Shown here in pieces: positions 44,452 through 54,082 of a stretch of DNA of 64,000 bases (the first letter of the stretch is position 1; the number at the start of each line of letters is the position of its first letter). The position numbers and the translations under genes are program-made. The notes beneath the pieces were generated by a model that was not told where the DNA came from, searched no databases, and worked only from the letters and a program-made list of their open reading frames with translations. Source of the stretch: Citrobacter amalonaticus (lineage in GTDB: Bacteria > Pseudomonadota > Gammaproteobacteria > Enterobacterales > Enterobacteriaceae); NCBI RefSeq assembly GCF_018323885.1, contig NZ_AP024585.1, positions 3,162,001 to 3,226,000 on the forward strand, given 5' to 3'.

Positions 44452-45234
44452 TTAACCGCCATAAACATCAAAATCAAAGTATTTCTTCGCCAGCTTCTCG
44501 TAAGTTCCGTCAGCGCGCATTTCTGCAAACGCTTTGTTCAGGGCTTCACGCAGTTCGTTATCCTCTTTGCGCAGACCCATGCCGGTCCCTACACCAAACA
44601 GTTTTTCGTCTTTCACAGACGGGCCGCCGAATTTGTAATCTTTGCCAACGGGTTGTTTCAGGAAGCCTTCGCTTGCGGCAACTTCGTCCTGGAATGCAGC
44701 ATCAATACGCCCCGCAGTCAGGTCAGAGTAAATATTGTCCTGCCCCTGATACGACACAATCTCAATGCCTTTTGGCGCCCAGTGTTCGTTACCAAACGTC
44801 TCCTGAGTGGTGCCCTGCAGCACACCGACGCGTTTGCCTTTCAGCGACTCAACGGTCGGCTGAATGTCTGATGACTTGGCCACGACCAGACGCGAGTCAG
44901 CTGCATAAAGTTTGTCAGTGAAGGCGATTTCCTGCTGACGCTTTTCAGTAATCGAAAGCGAGGACATGATAGCGTCGATTTTCTTCGCTTTTAACGACGG
45001 GATCAGCGCATCCAGCGGGTTCTCAACGAAGGTACATTGCGTATTAATACGTTTGCACAGCTCTTTCGCCAGATCGATATCAAAACCCACCAATTCACCC
45101 TGCGCATTCTTCGACTCAAACGGGGCGTAGGTTGGATCGGTACCAATACGAACTTTTTGCGGAATGGCGGCAAAGGCTGCGGTAGCACTGGAGAAAGCCA
45201 GGACCAGAGAAAGAGATAACACCAGTTTTTTCAT
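44452..45234 (-). CDS. hisJ: Periplasmic histidine-binding protein HisJ
   Basis: Binds L-histidine in the periplasm and delivers it to HisQMP. The 260 residues begin with a signal peptide of 22 residues ending ATAAFA, and the mature protein starts [19 protein letters not shown]. The lobe-hinge and ligand motifs [14 protein letters not shown] and [15 protein letters not shown] are present. I start at [10 protein letters not shown] (45234). It is preceded by a sigma-54 promoter and an NtrC site. Confidence 0.97.
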   Translation of the reverse strand: MKKLVLSLSLVLAFSSATAAFAAIPQKVRIGTDPTYAPFESKNAQGELVGFDIDLAKELCKRINTQCTFVENPLDALIPSLKAKKIDAIMSSLSITEKRQQEIAFTDKLYAADSRLVVAKSSDIQPTVESLKGKRVGVLQGTTQETFGNEHWAPKGIEIVSYQGQDNIYSDLTAGRIDAAFQDEVAASEGFLKQPVGKDYKFGGPSVKDEKLFGVGTGMGLRKEDNELREALNKAFAEMRADGTYEKLAKKYFDFDVYGG

Positions 45235-45283
45235 AACTATCCTCAACAGACTGTCTTTTATAGGGGATGTTTACAGGACCAGG

Positions 45284-45299
45284 TGCAGTTATCGTGCCA
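45284..45299 (-). promoter_or_regulatory. Sigma-54 promoter of hisJ
   Basis: On the minus strand TGGCACG-ATAA-CTGCA fits TGGCACG-N4-TTGCA with one mismatch and exact GG-N10-GC spacing. It lies about 50 bp before the hisJ ATG and about 100 bp downstream of the NtrC palindrome, the usual enhancer geometry. Confidence 0.8.
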
Positions 45300-45399
45300 T
45301 TAATCGGGTCGACAAGGCAAAACATTCTGCCCTGTCCCCGGTTTATTTTGCATGAAAAGCGCTTAAATATGCACTTCCGCTCTGTTCACCCGCCATAAT

Positions 45400-45416
45400 T
45401 GCACCATAATGGTGCA
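45400..45416. promoter_or_regulatory. NtrC (GlnG) binding site upstream of hisJ
   Basis: TGCACCA-TAA-TGGTGCA is a perfect 17-bp palindrome identical to the NtrC consensus. A weaker copy (GCACC...TGG) starts 29 bp away at 45429-45445, close to three helical turns, so a tandem enhancer is likely. Confidence 0.85.
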
Positions 45417-45481
45417 TTCAACCCGTCACGCACCGCTATGGCTAACCCAAACGGTGCAGTCAGGTCCCCCGTATTCAGGTA

Positions 45482-46264
45482 TCAGTCGCCGTAGACGTTA
45501 AAGTCAAAATACTTTTTCGCCATCTTGTCGTAAGTGCCATCCTGACGCAGATCGGCCAGCGCCTTATCAAAGGCAGCTTTCAGTTCCGTATCGTCTTTAC
45601 GTAAACCGACGCCTGTACCGTCGCCGAAGTACTTTTTATCCTTCACGGAAGGGCCGGCAAAAGCAAAGTCTTTGCCCGCAGGCTGTTTGAGGAAACCTTC
45701 ACTGGCGGCAACTTCGTCCTGCAATGCCGCATCAAGACGGCCCGCCGTCAGGTCGGAGTAAATCAAATCCTGGTTTGCGTAGGCCACCACATCCACGCCT
45801 TTGCTACGCCAGGTGTCATTGGCATAGGCTTCCTGAGTGGAGCCTTGTAACACGCCAACGTGCTTACCTTTAAGCGCGTCAAGCGTTGGCTGAATCGGGG
45901 AGCCTTTCGCCGCGATCAGACGCGAATCCGCCGCGTACAGTTTGTCGGAGAAGGCAATTTCCTGCTGGCGCTTATCGGTTATGGAGAGCGAAGAGATAAT
46001 GGCATCAATTTTCTTCGCTTTGAGCGACGGGATCAGTGCATCGAAATCACTGGCGACCCAGGTACATTTGACCTGCATACGCTTACACATCTCATTGCCC
46101 AAATCGATATCAAAGCCGATGAAGTCGCCTTTGGCATCTTTTGAAGAGAACGGAGCGTAGGTGGTATCCGTGCCAATGCGCACCGTTTGCGGCAGCGCTG
46201 CATAGCTGGATGCAGTAGCAGATAGACCAATCAGCAATGACAGAGCGAGAATTGACTTCTTCAT
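45482..46264 (-). CDS. argT: Lysine/arginine/ornithine-binding protein ArgT
   Basis: Periplasmic LAO-binding protein that shares HisQMP with HisJ. It has 260 residues with a 22-residue signal peptide (cleavage after TASSYA) and the mature start [19 protein letters not shown]. It is clearly a paralogue of the adjacent his[15 protein letters not shown] and [15 protein letters not shown] recur at the same places. It has its own sigma-54 promoter. Confidence 0.97.
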   Translation of the reverse strand: MKKSILALSLLIGLSATASSYAALPQTVRIGTDTTYAPFSSKDAKGDFIGFDIDLGNEMCKRMQVKCTWVASDFDALIPSLKAKKIDAIISSLSITDKRQQEIAFSDKLYAADSRLIAAKGSPIQPTLDALKGKHVGVLQGSTQEAYANDTWRSKGVDVVAYANQDLIYSDLTAGRLDAALQDEVAASEGFLKQPAGKDFAFAGPSVKDKKYFGDGTGVGLRKDDTELKAAFDKALADLRQDGTYDKMAKKYFDFNVYGD

Positions 46265-46330
46265 ACATAACCCTCAAGTGGAATGACTTTATTATGTTTT
46301 ACGTTGTGTTGTGCGTTTGCAGGCTTTTTC

Positions 46331-46347
46331 ATGCAGGTCTTATGCCA
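46331..46347 (-). promoter_or_regulatory. Sigma-54 promoter of argT
   Basis: TGGCAT-AAGAC-CTGCAT on the minus strand (46347 to 46331) keeps GG-N10-GC spacing and lies about 65 bp before the argT ATG. It agrees with nitrogen control of argT known in Salmonella. I found no clear NtrC palindrome further upstream. Confidence 0.72.
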
Positions 46348-46500
46348 TTTTCGCGCCGCTCGGGATATTCGACGTTAAATATGTTAATAAAACGTTGCAA
46401 TATTGTCCTGATGTTGAAGATAGCAGGTCTGACGGATGAACCGCAGCGTTTCAGATGGATTTAGCGAATTAAATGTTGAGGATATGATCGCGGTTACAAA

Positions 46501-46521
46501 ATTGCCCTGTTTCAGGGCAAT
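46501..46521 (-). terminator. Hairpin/weak terminator between ubiX and argT
   Basis: Stem ATTGCCCTG/CAGGGCAAT with a TTT loop. On the minus strand it is followed by TTTTG. A second GC-rich stem with a T5 run (GCCC...GGGCCTTTTT) lies between it and the ubiX stop. The two probably end the ubiX transcript. Confidence 0.6.
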
Positions 46522-46552
46522 TGATGCAAAAAGGCCCGCCGACGGGGCAATA

Positions 46553-47122
46553 TTATGCACCCTGCCAACGGGTAAAAAGGTCCTGCGGAAGGGCGATATC
46601 AAACTGATCGAGGACGCGATTAACTGTCTGATTTATCACATCATCTAGCGTCTGAGGACGATGATAAAACGCCGGAACCGGTGGCATAATGACCGCACCA
46701 ATTTCCGCCGCCTGGGTCATTAAGCGCAAATGCCCCAGATGGAGCGGCGTTTCCCGAACGCACAGCACCAGTGGGCGGCGCTCTTTTAACACCACGTCTG
46801 CCGCGCGGGTCAACAGGCCATCGGTATAGCTATGGACAATGCCAGAAAGCGTTTTAATTGAGCACGGCAGAATAACCATTCCGGCGGTCTGAAAAGAGCC
46901 GGAGGAGATGCTGGCGGCAATATCGCGCGCATCGTGCGTCACGCTCGCGAGCGCCTGAACATCACGCAGCGATAAGTCAGTCTCGAGAGAAAGCGTCTGG
47001 CGGGCGGCCTGGCTCATGATCAGATGCGTTTCAACATCCGGTACATCGCGCAACACCTGGAGCAGCCGCACGCCGTAAATGGCGCCGCTGGCACCCGAAA
47101 TACCAATAATGAGTCGCTTCAT
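46553..47122 (-). CDS. ubiX: Flavin prenyltransferase UbiX
   Basis: Attaches a prenyl group to FMN to make the cofactor of the UbiD decarboxylase in ubiquinone synthesis. The 189 residues match E. coli. The FMN site GISGASGAIYGVRLL is at 7-21, and the phosphate-binding PCSIKTLSGIVHSYTD and C-terminal MPPVPAFYHRPQ segments are conserved. It lies between purF and argT as in E. coli. Confidence 0.97.
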   Translation of the reverse strand: MKRLIIGISGASGAIYGVRLLQVLRDVPDVETHLIMSQAARQTLSLETDLSLRDVQALASVTHDARDIAASISSGSFQTAGMVILPCSIKTLSGIVHSYTDGLLTRAADVVLKERRPLVLCVRETPLHLGHLRLMTQAAEIGAVIMPPVPAFYHRPQTLDDVINQTVNRVLDQFDIALPQDLFTRWQGA

Positions 47123-47183
47123 GATTTATCGCCCTGTCTGACTTCTGGGCTGACTTTGCAGGATTTTATGGGGAGTTGCAAGT

Positions 47184-47206
47184 CAGGGGGCGGGATTCGC
47201 CCCCTG
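47184..47206. repeat. GC-rich hairpin after purF
   Basis: Perfect 9-bp stem CAGGGGGCG/CGCCCCCTG with a 5-nt loop, 12 bp past the purF stop. It lacks a T-run on the minus strand, so it is an mRNA 3'-end stabiliser or Rho-type pause site rather than a standard intrinsic terminator. Confidence 0.7.
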
Positions 47207-47218
47207 GCAGGTCAGGGA

Positions 47219-48736
47219 TTACCCTTCGTTGTGCATCTCGAGGTTTTCAACTTCGTTCTGCAACTGAACTGCTTTGGCATCGTCATTACGCAGGGAATCG
47301 AGAAAATCGAGATACTGCTGATCCACATCCTTCGTAACGTATACGCCGTTAAACACGGAACATTCAAACTGCTGGATATCCGGGTTCTCGGTACGGACCG
47401 CGTCGATCAGATCGTCCAGGTCCTGGAAGATAAGACCGTCTGCGCCGATGATCTGGCGAATCTCATCCACTTCACGACCATGCGCAATCAGTTCGTTTGC
47501 AGTAGGCATATCGATGCCGTACACGTTCGGGAAGCGAATCTCCGGTGCCGCAGAGGCCAGATAGACCTTTTTCGCCCCGGCTTCACGTGCCATTTCAATA
47601 ATCTGCTCTGAGGTGGTGCCGCGCACAATGGAGTCATCCACCAGCAGGACATTTTTATCACGGAACTCCGCGCGGTTGGCGTTCAGTTTGCGGCGTACGG
47701 ACTTACGGCGCAGCTGCTGTCCCGGCATGATAAAGGTACGACCAACGTAGCGGTTTTTCACAAACCCCTGACGGTACGGCTTGCCGAGAATACGCGCAAT
47801 TTCCAGCGCGATATCGCAGGAGGTTTCTGGAATCGGGATGACCACGTCGATATCCAGATCCTCCCACTCACGAGCAATTTTTTCGCCAAGCTTGGTACCC
47901 ATGTTCACACGGGCGCTGTAGACGGAAATCTTGTCGATGAAGGAATCCGGACGCGCGAAGTAAACATACTCGAACAGGCACGGATTGCTGACCGGGTTTT
48001 CGGCACACTGACGGGTGAATAGCTGCCCTTTCTCCGTGATATAAACCGCTTCGCCCGACGCAACGTCACGCAGGAATTCAAAGCCCAGGGTATCCAGCGC
48101 GACGCTTTCAGACGCCACCATATATTCGGTGCGACCGTCGCCGACATCACGTTTACCCAACACCAGCGGACGGATACCGTTCGGGTCACGGAAGGCAACC
48201 ATACCGTGACCAATAATCATCGCCACACAGGCATACGCGCCGCGGATCTGGCGGTTGGTCGCGGCAATCGCGGCAAAAATGTTGTCTGCTTCCAGCGGGT
48301 AGTGACGGAAGTTATCCAGTTCACTGGCGAAGATATTGAGCAGGATCTCAGAATCTGAGGTGGTATTGATGTGACGGCGCTTCTCCTCAAACAGCTTTTT
48401 ACGCAGTTCGTGGGCATTGGTCAGGTTGCCATTGTGGGCAAGCGTGATGCCATACGGGGAGTTGACGTAGAAAGGTTGAGCTTCAGAGGCGCTGGAGCTG
48501 CCAGCCGTTGGATAACGCACATGACCGATGCCCATGTTGCCCTGCATACGCTGCATGTGGCGAGCTTCAAAAACATCACTCACCAGACCGTTTGCCTTAC
48601 GCAAACGGAAGCAGTTATTTGCATCGATGGTGATAATGCCAGCGGCATCCTGACCACGATGCTGAAGCACTGTTAAGGCGTCATAAATCGACTGGTTAAC
48701 CGGCATAACACCGGCGATACCGACAATACCGCACAT
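47219..48736 (-). CDS. purF: Amidophosphoribosyltransferase
   Basis: Commits PRPP and glutamine to purine synthesis. The 505 residues match E. coli. The mature N-terminal Cys is in MCGIVGIAG (class II glutamine amidotransferase domain, 1-235). The PRPP motif [14 protein letters not shown] is near residue 362-375 in the phosphoribosyltransferase domain. It lies 34 bp after cvpA and is controlled through the PurR box upstream of cvpA. Confidence 0.98.
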   Translation of the reverse strand: MCGIVGIAGVMPVNQSIYDALTVLQHRGQDAAGIITIDANNCFRLRKANGLVSDVFEARHMQRMQGNMGIGHVRYPTAGSSSASEAQPFYVNSPYGITLAHNGNLTNAHELRKKLFEEKRRHINTTSDSEILLNIFASELDNFRHYPLEADNIFAAIAATNRQIRGAYACVAMIIGHGMVAFRDPNGIRPLVLGKRDVGDGRTEYMVASESVALDTLGFEFLRDVASGEAVYITEKGQLFTRQCAENPVSNPCLFEYVYFARPDSFIDKISVYSARVNMGTKLGEKIAREWEDLDIDVVIPIPETSCDIALEIARILGKPYRQGFVKNRYVGRTFIMPGQQLRRKSVRRKLNANRAEFRDKNVLLVDDSIVRGTTSEQIIEMAREAGAKKVYLASAAPEIRFPNVYGIDMPTANELIAHGREVDEIRQIIGADGLIFQDLDDLIDAVRTENPDIQQFECSVFNGVYVTKDVDQQYLDFLDSLRNDDAKAVQLQNEVENLEMHNEG

Positions 48737-48770
48737 ACGTCTTTTTCCTCGTTAAGCTACAACCCAACGC

Positions 48771-49259
48771 TTATGCTCTGGGCAAGAAACTTGACGAGCT
48801 TTGCAGATAGTCAAAGAACCATCTGATGATGAAACTGAACTCCGGGATCAGCCGTGACTTACTCCAGTCCTCACCTTTCGACAGGCCGGTAAAGGTGTCG
48901 AGAAAGAACAGAATAGCAGCCACAATCAACACGCCGCGCAGAGCCCCGAAACAGACCCCCAGAACCCGGTCGGTACCTGACAGACCGGTTTTCTCAACCA
49001 GTTGCCCTACCACGTAGTTCACAATGGCGCCGACGATCAGCGTCGCGATAAACAGCACCGCGATGGCAATCCCGTTTCGAACCAGTTCGTCTTCAAAGCC
49101 CGAAAACCAGACAGACAGGTAAGTGTAGTAATGGCTGGCGACAAAGAAAGCACAACCCCATGTCACCAACGATAACGCTTCACGAACAAAGCCACGGATC
49201 AGGCTAACCAGACAGGAAAAACCAATCACCGCGATAATGGCGTAATCAATCCAGACCAT
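48771..49259 (-). CDS. cvpA: CvpA inner-membrane protein
   Basis: Membrane protein of 162 residues with four hydrophobic segments, first named for its need in colicin V production. Its basic role is uncertain, with reported effects on envelope and bile tolerance. The N-terminus MVWIDYAIIAVIGFS matches E. coli. It is the first gene of the PurR-controlled cvpA-purF operon. Confidence 0.95.
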   Translation of the reverse strand: MVWIDYAIIAVIGFSCLVSLIRGFVREALSLVTWGCAFFVASHYYTYLSVWFSGFEDELVRNGIAIAVLFIATLIVGAIVNYVVGQLVEKTGLSGTDRVLGVCFGALRGVLIVAAILFFLDTFTGLSKGEDWSKSRLIPEFSFIIRWFFDYLQSSSSFLPRA

Positions 49260-49315
49260 ATGTGTCCCACGATTTTACGCCCTGTCGTCCTGTTCGGGGC
49301 GCATTCTAACAGAAA

Positions 49316-49331
49316 AAGAAAACGTTTGCGT
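49316..49331. promoter_or_regulatory. PurR operator of cvpA-purF
   Basis: AAGAAAACGTTTGCGT (minus strand ACGCAAACGTTTTCTT) matches the PurR consensus ACGCAAACGTTTTCNT at every defined position, 57 bp upstream of cvpA. Confidence 0.9.
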
Positions 49332-49411
49332 AGGGATTTCCTTCCCGCGCGTAAATAAAAATGGCGCTGAAAAAAACTTCAACGCCATACCGTTTTATGC
49401 CTCTTCGGGCA

Positions 49412-49499
49412 CTGCCGGATGGCGGTGTAAACGCCTTATCCGGCCGACATACAACAAGGTGGGAAGCCTGATAAGACGCCGAGCGCTGTCATCAGGCAA
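49412..49499. repeat. Two REP elements between cvpA and dedD
   Basis: GCCGGATGGCGGTGTAAACGCC...TTATCCGGCC, followed by a second element CCTGATAAGACG...GTCATCAGGC. They form a BIME directly after the dedD stop and upstream of the cvpA promoter. Confidence 0.88.
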
Positions 49500-49506
49500 C
49501 CCTCAC

Positions 49507-50190
49507 TTAGTTCGGGCTGTACCCCATCACCACTCCGCTTAATCCGGAGATTTGCTGTAGCTCACCGAGCGAGCCTTTCAGCTTGTCGCGTGATGCATCC
49601 GGCCCCACGAGAATACGGGTTATTTTACCCTGTACTGGCGTTGACGGAGAAGTATATACCCGGAAACCTGCGGCACGAAGTTTACCCACGATCTCATTGA
49701 CCTTATCGGCATTTTTCAGCGCCCCTAACTGCACAACGTAGGCTTTACCCGTTGGCGCCGGTTTCTCTTCTGCCGCCGGTTTTGGCGCAGGAGCGGGAAC
49801 CGGAGCAGGCGTTGCCTCTACAGGCGGCTTCGGTTGCGGCTTCGGCTTTTCAACCGGTTTTGGTTTGGGCTGCTCTACCGGCGCTGGCGTCGAATCAAGC
49901 TCAGGATTATTCGCTGATGCATAGCGTGACGGATCCAACGACGGTGCCGCCGCATCGCCTGCCCGTACCTCTTCCGCCGCCCCTTCTGGCGGCTGAGTCG
50001 GCAAAGCCTGCGTTGCCGCTGGCATCATATCCGGCTCATCGCGATCGCCCGGTTTCGGGACCAGCGGGATCGCCGCGAATTCATCCTGATAATGTTTTTT
50101 CTGCCCGTCGAGCAGCCCGGGCAACACAATGACGCCCAGCGCGACCAGCACGATCGTGCCGACTAAACGATTCTGAAACTTACTCGCCAC
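49507..50190 (-). CDS. dedD: Cell division protein DedD (SPOR domain)
   Basis: Septal-ring protein that binds denuded peptidoglycan glycans. It has 227 residues against 220 in E. coli. One membrane anchor (LVGTIVLVALGVIVLPGLL, 9-27) is followed by a long Pro/Lys/Ala-rich linker (about 70-145), which accounts for the length difference, and a C-terminal SPOR domain (about 148-225, AYVVQLGALKNADKVNEIV). Its start overlaps the folC stop by 11 bp. Confidence 0.95.
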   Translation of the reverse strand: MASKFQNRLVGTIVLVALGVIVLPGLLDGQKKHYQDEFAAIPLVPKPGDRDEPDMMPAATQALPTQPPEGAAEEVRAGDAAAPSLDPSRYASANNPELDSTPAPVEQPKPKPVEKPKPQPKPPVEATPAPVPAPAPKPAAEEKPAPTGKAYVVQLGALKNADKVNEIVGKLRAAGFRVYTSPSTPVQGKITRILVGPDASRDKLKGSLGELQQISGLSGVVMGYSPN

Positions 50191-51448
50191 CGATTCTCCC
50201 CGCGTCCATCACTTCCATGACATGTGCAACCGTGTGAAATGAACCGCACACCAGTACGGTATCTTCTGGTCTCGCGTCTGCCAGCGCCGCATGCCATGCC
50301 AGCGCGACACTGTCATAGACACTGCCTTTACCGAGATGTTCCAGCAGTTGTTCTGCCGTTGCGCCCCGGGGACCTTCCAGCGGAGCACAATACCAGTCGT
50401 CGACCACGCTTTTCAACCAGGCCAACGTTCCCGCAATATCCTTATCATGTAGCATACCGATAACGGCAAGAACGCGCCCCTTTTTCGGCAACATTTTCAG
50501 CCGTCCGGTGAGATATTCCGCCGCATGAGGATTATGCGCGACATCAAGAATGATGCGCGGCGACTCGCTCACAATCTGGAAACGTCCTGGTAGAATCGCC
50601 CGGGCAATCCCGTCGCGAATCGCCTGCTCACTGACGTTCAGGCCGCTGGCGCGCAGTGCCGCCAGCGCAGTCGCCGCATTAGGTTGAGGCACCTGTGGCA
50701 GCGGTAAATTCACCAGGCTACCGTGGCGATCGCTAAAAGACCAGCCCGTCTCCGTTACCGTAAACTGCCAGTCCTCGCCACGACGCTGTAACCGCGCGCC
50801 TTTCTCCAGTGCGACATCGGCGATGGTATAAGGCATTTCGGGTTCGCCGACAATCGCCGGTTTTCCCGCACGGAAAATACCGGCCTTTTCACGGCCAATG
50901 CTTTCACGATCCGGCCCCAGCCAGTCGGTATGATCCAGCGCGATGCTGGTGACTACGCCAACATCGGCATCGACGATATTTGTCGCGTCGAGTCGTCCAC
51001 CCAGCCCAACTTCCAGGATCACCACATCCAGTTGTGCCTGCTTAAACAGCCACAATGCAGACAAAGTGCCGTATTCGAAATAGGTCAGCGAGATGTCCCC
51101 ACGCGCCGCTTCGATCTCGGCAAAGGATTCGGTGTGAGCCGATTCGGGCAGTTCATTGCCACGTACACGCACACGTTCGGTGTAACGCACCAGATGTGGC
51201 GAACTGTATACCCCGACGTTATATCCCGCCGCCGTCAATACCGACTCCAGCGTCCGGCAGGTCGTGCCTTTGCCATTAGTGCCAGCCACGGTGAAGACAA
51301 ACGGCGCAGGCTTCAGTACGCCCAGTCGCGCAGCCACCTGGCTTACGCGCTCAAGGCCCAGATCGATCGTTTTCGCGTGGAGGTTTTCCAGATAAGAAAG
51401 CCACGAGGCCAGGGGCGACGTGGCTTTAGGAATACGTTTGTTATTCAT
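50180..51448 (-). CDS. folC: Dihydrofolate synthase / folylpolyglutamate synthase
   Basis: Mur-ligase-like enzyme that makes dihydrofolate and adds glutamate tails to folates. The 422 residues match E. coli. The P-loop GTNGKGTT is at 56-63, the Mur-type TSIALDHTDWLG near 150 and the C-terminal domain begins around 300 (ILDVAHNPHAAE). It follows accD after 69 bp, with a terminator in the gap, and overlaps dedD. Confidence 0.97.
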   Translation of the reverse strand: MNNKRIPKATSPLASWLSYLENLHAKTIDLGLERVSQVAARLGVLKPAPFVFTVAGTNGKGTTCRTLESVLTAAGYNVGVYSSPHLVRYTERVRVRGNELPESAHTESFAEIEAARGDISLTYFEYGTLSALWLFKQAQLDVVILEVGLGGRLDATNIVDADVGVVTSIALDHTDWLGPDRESIGREKAGIFRAGKPAIVGEPEMPYTIADVALEKGARLQRRGEDWQFTVTETGWSFSDRHGSLVNLPLPQVPQPNAATALAALRASGLNVSEQAIRDGIARAILPGRFQIVSESPRIILDVAHNPHAAEYLTGRLKMLPKKGRVLAVIGMLHDKDIAGTLAWLKSVVDDWYCAPLEGPRGATAEQLLEHLGKGSVYDSVALAWHAALADARPEDTVLVCGSFHTVAHVMEVMDAGRIGGE

Positions 51449-51480
51449 GATGCCCGTGAAATCGTTACGTTGAGAAAAGC

Positions 51481-51511
51481 AAAAGGGCAGCGCCTGTGGC
51501 CCTGCCCTTTT
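51481..51511 (-). terminator. Terminator after accD
   Basis: Stem AAAAGGGCAG (51481-51490) / CTGCCCTTTT (51502-51511); on the minus strand the stem ends in TTTT and is followed by GCTTTTC. It lies 7 bp past the accD stop and may attenuate readthrough into folC. Confidence 0.8.
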
Positions 51512-51517
51512 CAGTTA

Positions 51518-52432
51518 TCAGGCCTCGGGTTCCTGATCCGGCACCGGTGGCACCACTACGCCTTCACGCGGGGTATCCGGATTTGGCGCCGGCAGATTCA
51601 TCAGCTTCGCCAGAATGCTCGCCAGTTTCAGGCGCATCTCCGGACGGCGGATGATCATATCGATAGCGCCTTTTTCGATCAGAAACTCACTGCGCTGGAA
51701 TCCCGGCGGCAGTTTCTCACGTACGGTTTGCTCAATAACTCGCGGACCCGCAAAGCCGATCAGCGCTTTCGGTTCAGCAATGTTGAGATCGCCGAGCATC
51801 GCGAAGCTTGCAGAGACGCCGCCCATTGTTGGGTCAGTCAGCACGGAGATGTACGGCAGACCACGCTCCTGCATTTTTGCCAGCGCTGCAGAGGTTTTCG
51901 CCATCTGCATCAGCGACATCAGCGCTTCCTGCATACGCGCACCGCCGGAGGCGGAGAAGCATACCAGCGGGCAGTTATCTTCCAGCGCCTGTTCAACGGC
52001 ACGGACAAAACGTGCGCCGACCACAGAACCCATCGAGCCGCCCATGAAAGCAAACTCAAATGCCGCTGCCACAACCGGCATGCCGTGAAGCGTACCCTTC
52101 ATCACGACCAGCGCATCTTTCTCGCCGGTTTCCTTTTGCGCGGACGCCAGACGGTCTTTGTATTTCTTGGAGTCACGGAACTTCAGCACGTCTTTCGGCT
52201 CGAGTTCGCTACCCAGCTCCACCAGCGTTCCTTCATCTAACAGGCTATGCAGGCGGTTACGCGCCGACATACGCATGTGATGGTCACACTTCGGACAGAC
52301 CTCAAGATTACGTTCCAGCTCAGCACGGTATAAAACCTGACCGCAGCTATCACACTTAGTCCACACCCCTTCAGGAATGCTTGCCTTGCGGGTGGGAGTA
52401 ATGTTGCTTTTAATTCGTTCAATCCAGCTCAT
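51518..52432 (-). CDS. accD: Acetyl-CoA carboxylase carboxyltransferase subunit beta
   Basis: Forms the carboxyltransferase with AccA, making malonyl-CoA for fatty acids. The 304 residues match E. coli. The zinc ribbon has Cys27, Cys30, Cys46 and Cys49. The crotonase-like core includes [15 protein letters not shown] and [13 protein letters not shown]. coli carboxyltransferase is reported to bind its own mRNA through this zinc finger; a hairpin lies in the leader here. Confidence 0.97.
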   Translation of the reverse strand: MSWIERIKSNITPTRKASIPEGVWTKCDSCGQVLYRAELERNLEVCPKCDHHMRMSARNRLHSLLDEGTLVELGSELEPKDVLKFRDSKKYKDRLASAQKETGEKDALVVMKGTLHGMPVVAAAFEFAFMGGSMGSVVGARFVRAVEQALEDNCPLVCFSASGGARMQEALMSLMQMAKTSAALAKMQERGLPYISVLTDPTMGGVSASFAMLGDLNIAEPKALIGFAGPRVIEQTVREKLPPGFQRSEFLIEKGAIDMIIRRPEMRLKLASILAKLMNLPAPNPDTPREGVVVPPVPDQEPEA

Positions 52433-52475
52433 TTATGACCTTTCTGCCTGAACCTGGTGTGTTCCAGTTTTGCCG

Positions 52476-52505
52476 TGGGGGCGCATAATGCCATTTTTGC
52501 CCCCA
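52476..52505 (-). promoter_or_regulatory. Hairpin in the accD 5' leader
   Basis: Perfect 7-bp GC-rich arms TGGGGGC (52476-52482) and GCCCCCA (52499-52505) with a 16-nt loop, 43 bp upstream of the accD ATG. It would fold in the accD mRNA and is a candidate site for translational control. Function is inferred. Confidence 0.5.
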
Positions 52506-52585
52506 ACAGACCATGAATGTTGCACATTAAAACATAACAGCCCGAAACTTTGGACAAAAAAGTGGTCGAACCGCTGAGTTAGTTT

Positions 52586-53245
52586 CTATTTTGTTACACG
52601 TGACGCTGCGCGTTTATGGCGAACAATTTCCACCACGCCCGGCAGGATCGATACCACAATAATCCCGACGATCAGCAACTTAAGGTTGTTCTGAATCATC
52701 GGAATGGTGCCGAAGAAGTAACCGGCATAGGTAAAGAGCAGAACCCACAACAGCGCCCCTATCACGTTATACGCCGCAAAATGACGATACGACATATGTC
52801 CCATTCCCGCCACAAACGGTGCAAATGTTCTGACAATCGGCACAAAGCGGGCGAGAATGATGGTTTTTCCACCGTGTTTTTCGTAAAACTGGTGTGTTTT
52901 GTCCAGATAGCTACGGCGGAAAATCTTCGAGTCCGGGTTACTGAATAACTTCTCGCCGAACAGGCGACCAATAGTGTAGTTCACCGCATCCCCGACAATC
53001 GCGGCAATCAGCATCAACACCACCATCAGGTGCACATTGAGATCGTTGGTGCCCAGCGACGCCAGCGCCCCCGCCACAAACAGCAGGGAGTCCCCCGGCA
53101 GGAACGGCGTGACCACCAGTCCGGTTTCACAGAACAAAATCAGGAACAAAATTGCGTAAACCCAGACGCCGTACTCTGCGACCAGTTCCGCCAGGTGCAC
53201 ATCAATATGCAGGATAAAATCGATGAGAAAGTAAATCAGGTCCAT
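52586..53245 (-). CDS. dedA: DedA-family inner-membrane protein
   Basis: VTT/DedA-family protein of 219 residues with about five membrane helices. Family members act in lipid-carrier or phospholipid translocation and envelope integrity. The motif [22 protein letters not shown] (about 38-60) and the charged [25 protein letters not shown] stretch (about 125-150) are typical. It stands between accD and truA in the same direction. Confidence 0.95.
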   Translation of the reverse strand: MDLIYFLIDFILHIDVHLAELVAEYGVWVYAILFLILFCETGLVVTPFLPGDSLLFVAGALASLGTNDLNVHLMVVLMLIAAIVGDAVNYTIGRLFGEKLFSNPDSKIFRRSYLDKTHQFYEKHGGKTIILARFVPIVRTFAPFVAGMGHMSYRHFAAYNVIGALLWVLLFTYAGYFFGTIPMIQNNLKLLIVGIIVVSILPGVVEIVRHKRAASRVTK

Positions 53246-53269
53246 AGTTGTGCCTTTATACGACTCGAA

Positions 53270-54082
53270 TTAGTCCGCCAGAAAGAGCGGGCCCATGGGC
53301 GGTTTAGGAAGATCAAACCGGTCAGGGTAGTCCACCGCAACCAGATACAGTCCTTCGGCCTTCGCCGTTGCCGCTGCGAGCGTTCTGTCCTTTGCCGCTA
53401 ACAACTCTGCTATCCAGCTCTCCGGCTGGTTGTGGGCGCCTACTTCCATCAGGCTGCCAACAATGTTCCTGACCATATGATGTACAAAGGCATTCGCTTT
53501 GATATCGACCACCACATACGCCCCATGGCGCGACACATTAATATGCATCACGTTGCGCCACGGCGTGCGCGACTGGCACTGGACGGCGCGAAACGACGTA
53601 AAGTCATTCTCGCCAATCAGACACTGCGCCGCACGATGCATGCGTTCGGCGTCCAGCGGCTCGTAATAATGCGTCACCCCTTTGCCTAACACCGCCGGAC
53701 GTAACCGGTGATTGTAGATGATGTAACGATATCGGCGAGCCGTGGCGCTGAATCGCGCGTGAAAATCTTCCGGTACAGCTTTCACCCATCGCACCGCAAT
53801 GTCACCAGGCAAATTCGCATTTACACCCAATGTCCAGGCCGCATCTTTACGCAGCGCGGTGGTTTCAAAATGCACAACCTGTCCGGTGCCGTGCACACCG
53901 GCATCGGTGCGCCCGGCGCAAAAGACGTTAATCGGCTCATTGGCGACCTGCGAAAGCGCCTTTTCCAGCTTTTCCTGCACACTGCGGACTTCATTCTGAC
54001 GCTGCCAGCCATAATATTTGCTGCCGTCATACTCGATGCCCAGCGCAATTTTATACACCGGCGGTTGTAGCTGGTCAGACAT
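53270..54082 (-). CDS. truA: tRNA pseudouridine synthase A
   Basis: Makes pseudouridine at positions 38-40 of the tRNA anticodon stem. The 270 residues match E. coli. The catalytic Asp60 lies in [11 protein letters not shown]. Its ATG overlaps the usg stop by one base (TGATG), so translation is coupled. Confidence 0.97.
   Translation of the reverse strand: MSDQLQPPVYKIALGIEYDGSKYYGWQRQNEVRSVQEKLEKALSQVANEPINVFCAGRTDAGVHGTGQVVHFETTALRKDAAWTLGVNANLPGDIAVRWVKAVPEDFHARFSATARRYRYIIYNHRLRPAVLGKGVTHYYEPLDAERMHRAAQCLIGENDFTSFRAVQCQSRTPWRNVMHINVSRHGAYVVVDIKANAFVHHMVRNIVGSLMEVGAHNQPESWIAELLAAKDRTLAAATAKAEGLYLVAVDYPDRFDLPKPPMGPLFLAD

Noticed and set aside
47184..47206. purF hairpin as a standard intrinsic terminator
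   Set aside because: The stem is perfect but no T-run follows on the transcript strand.
50930..52240. Open frame of 436 codons on the plus strand opposite folC and accD
   Set aside because: Spans two real genes and their terminator on the other strand; composition is that of a reverse-frame shadow.
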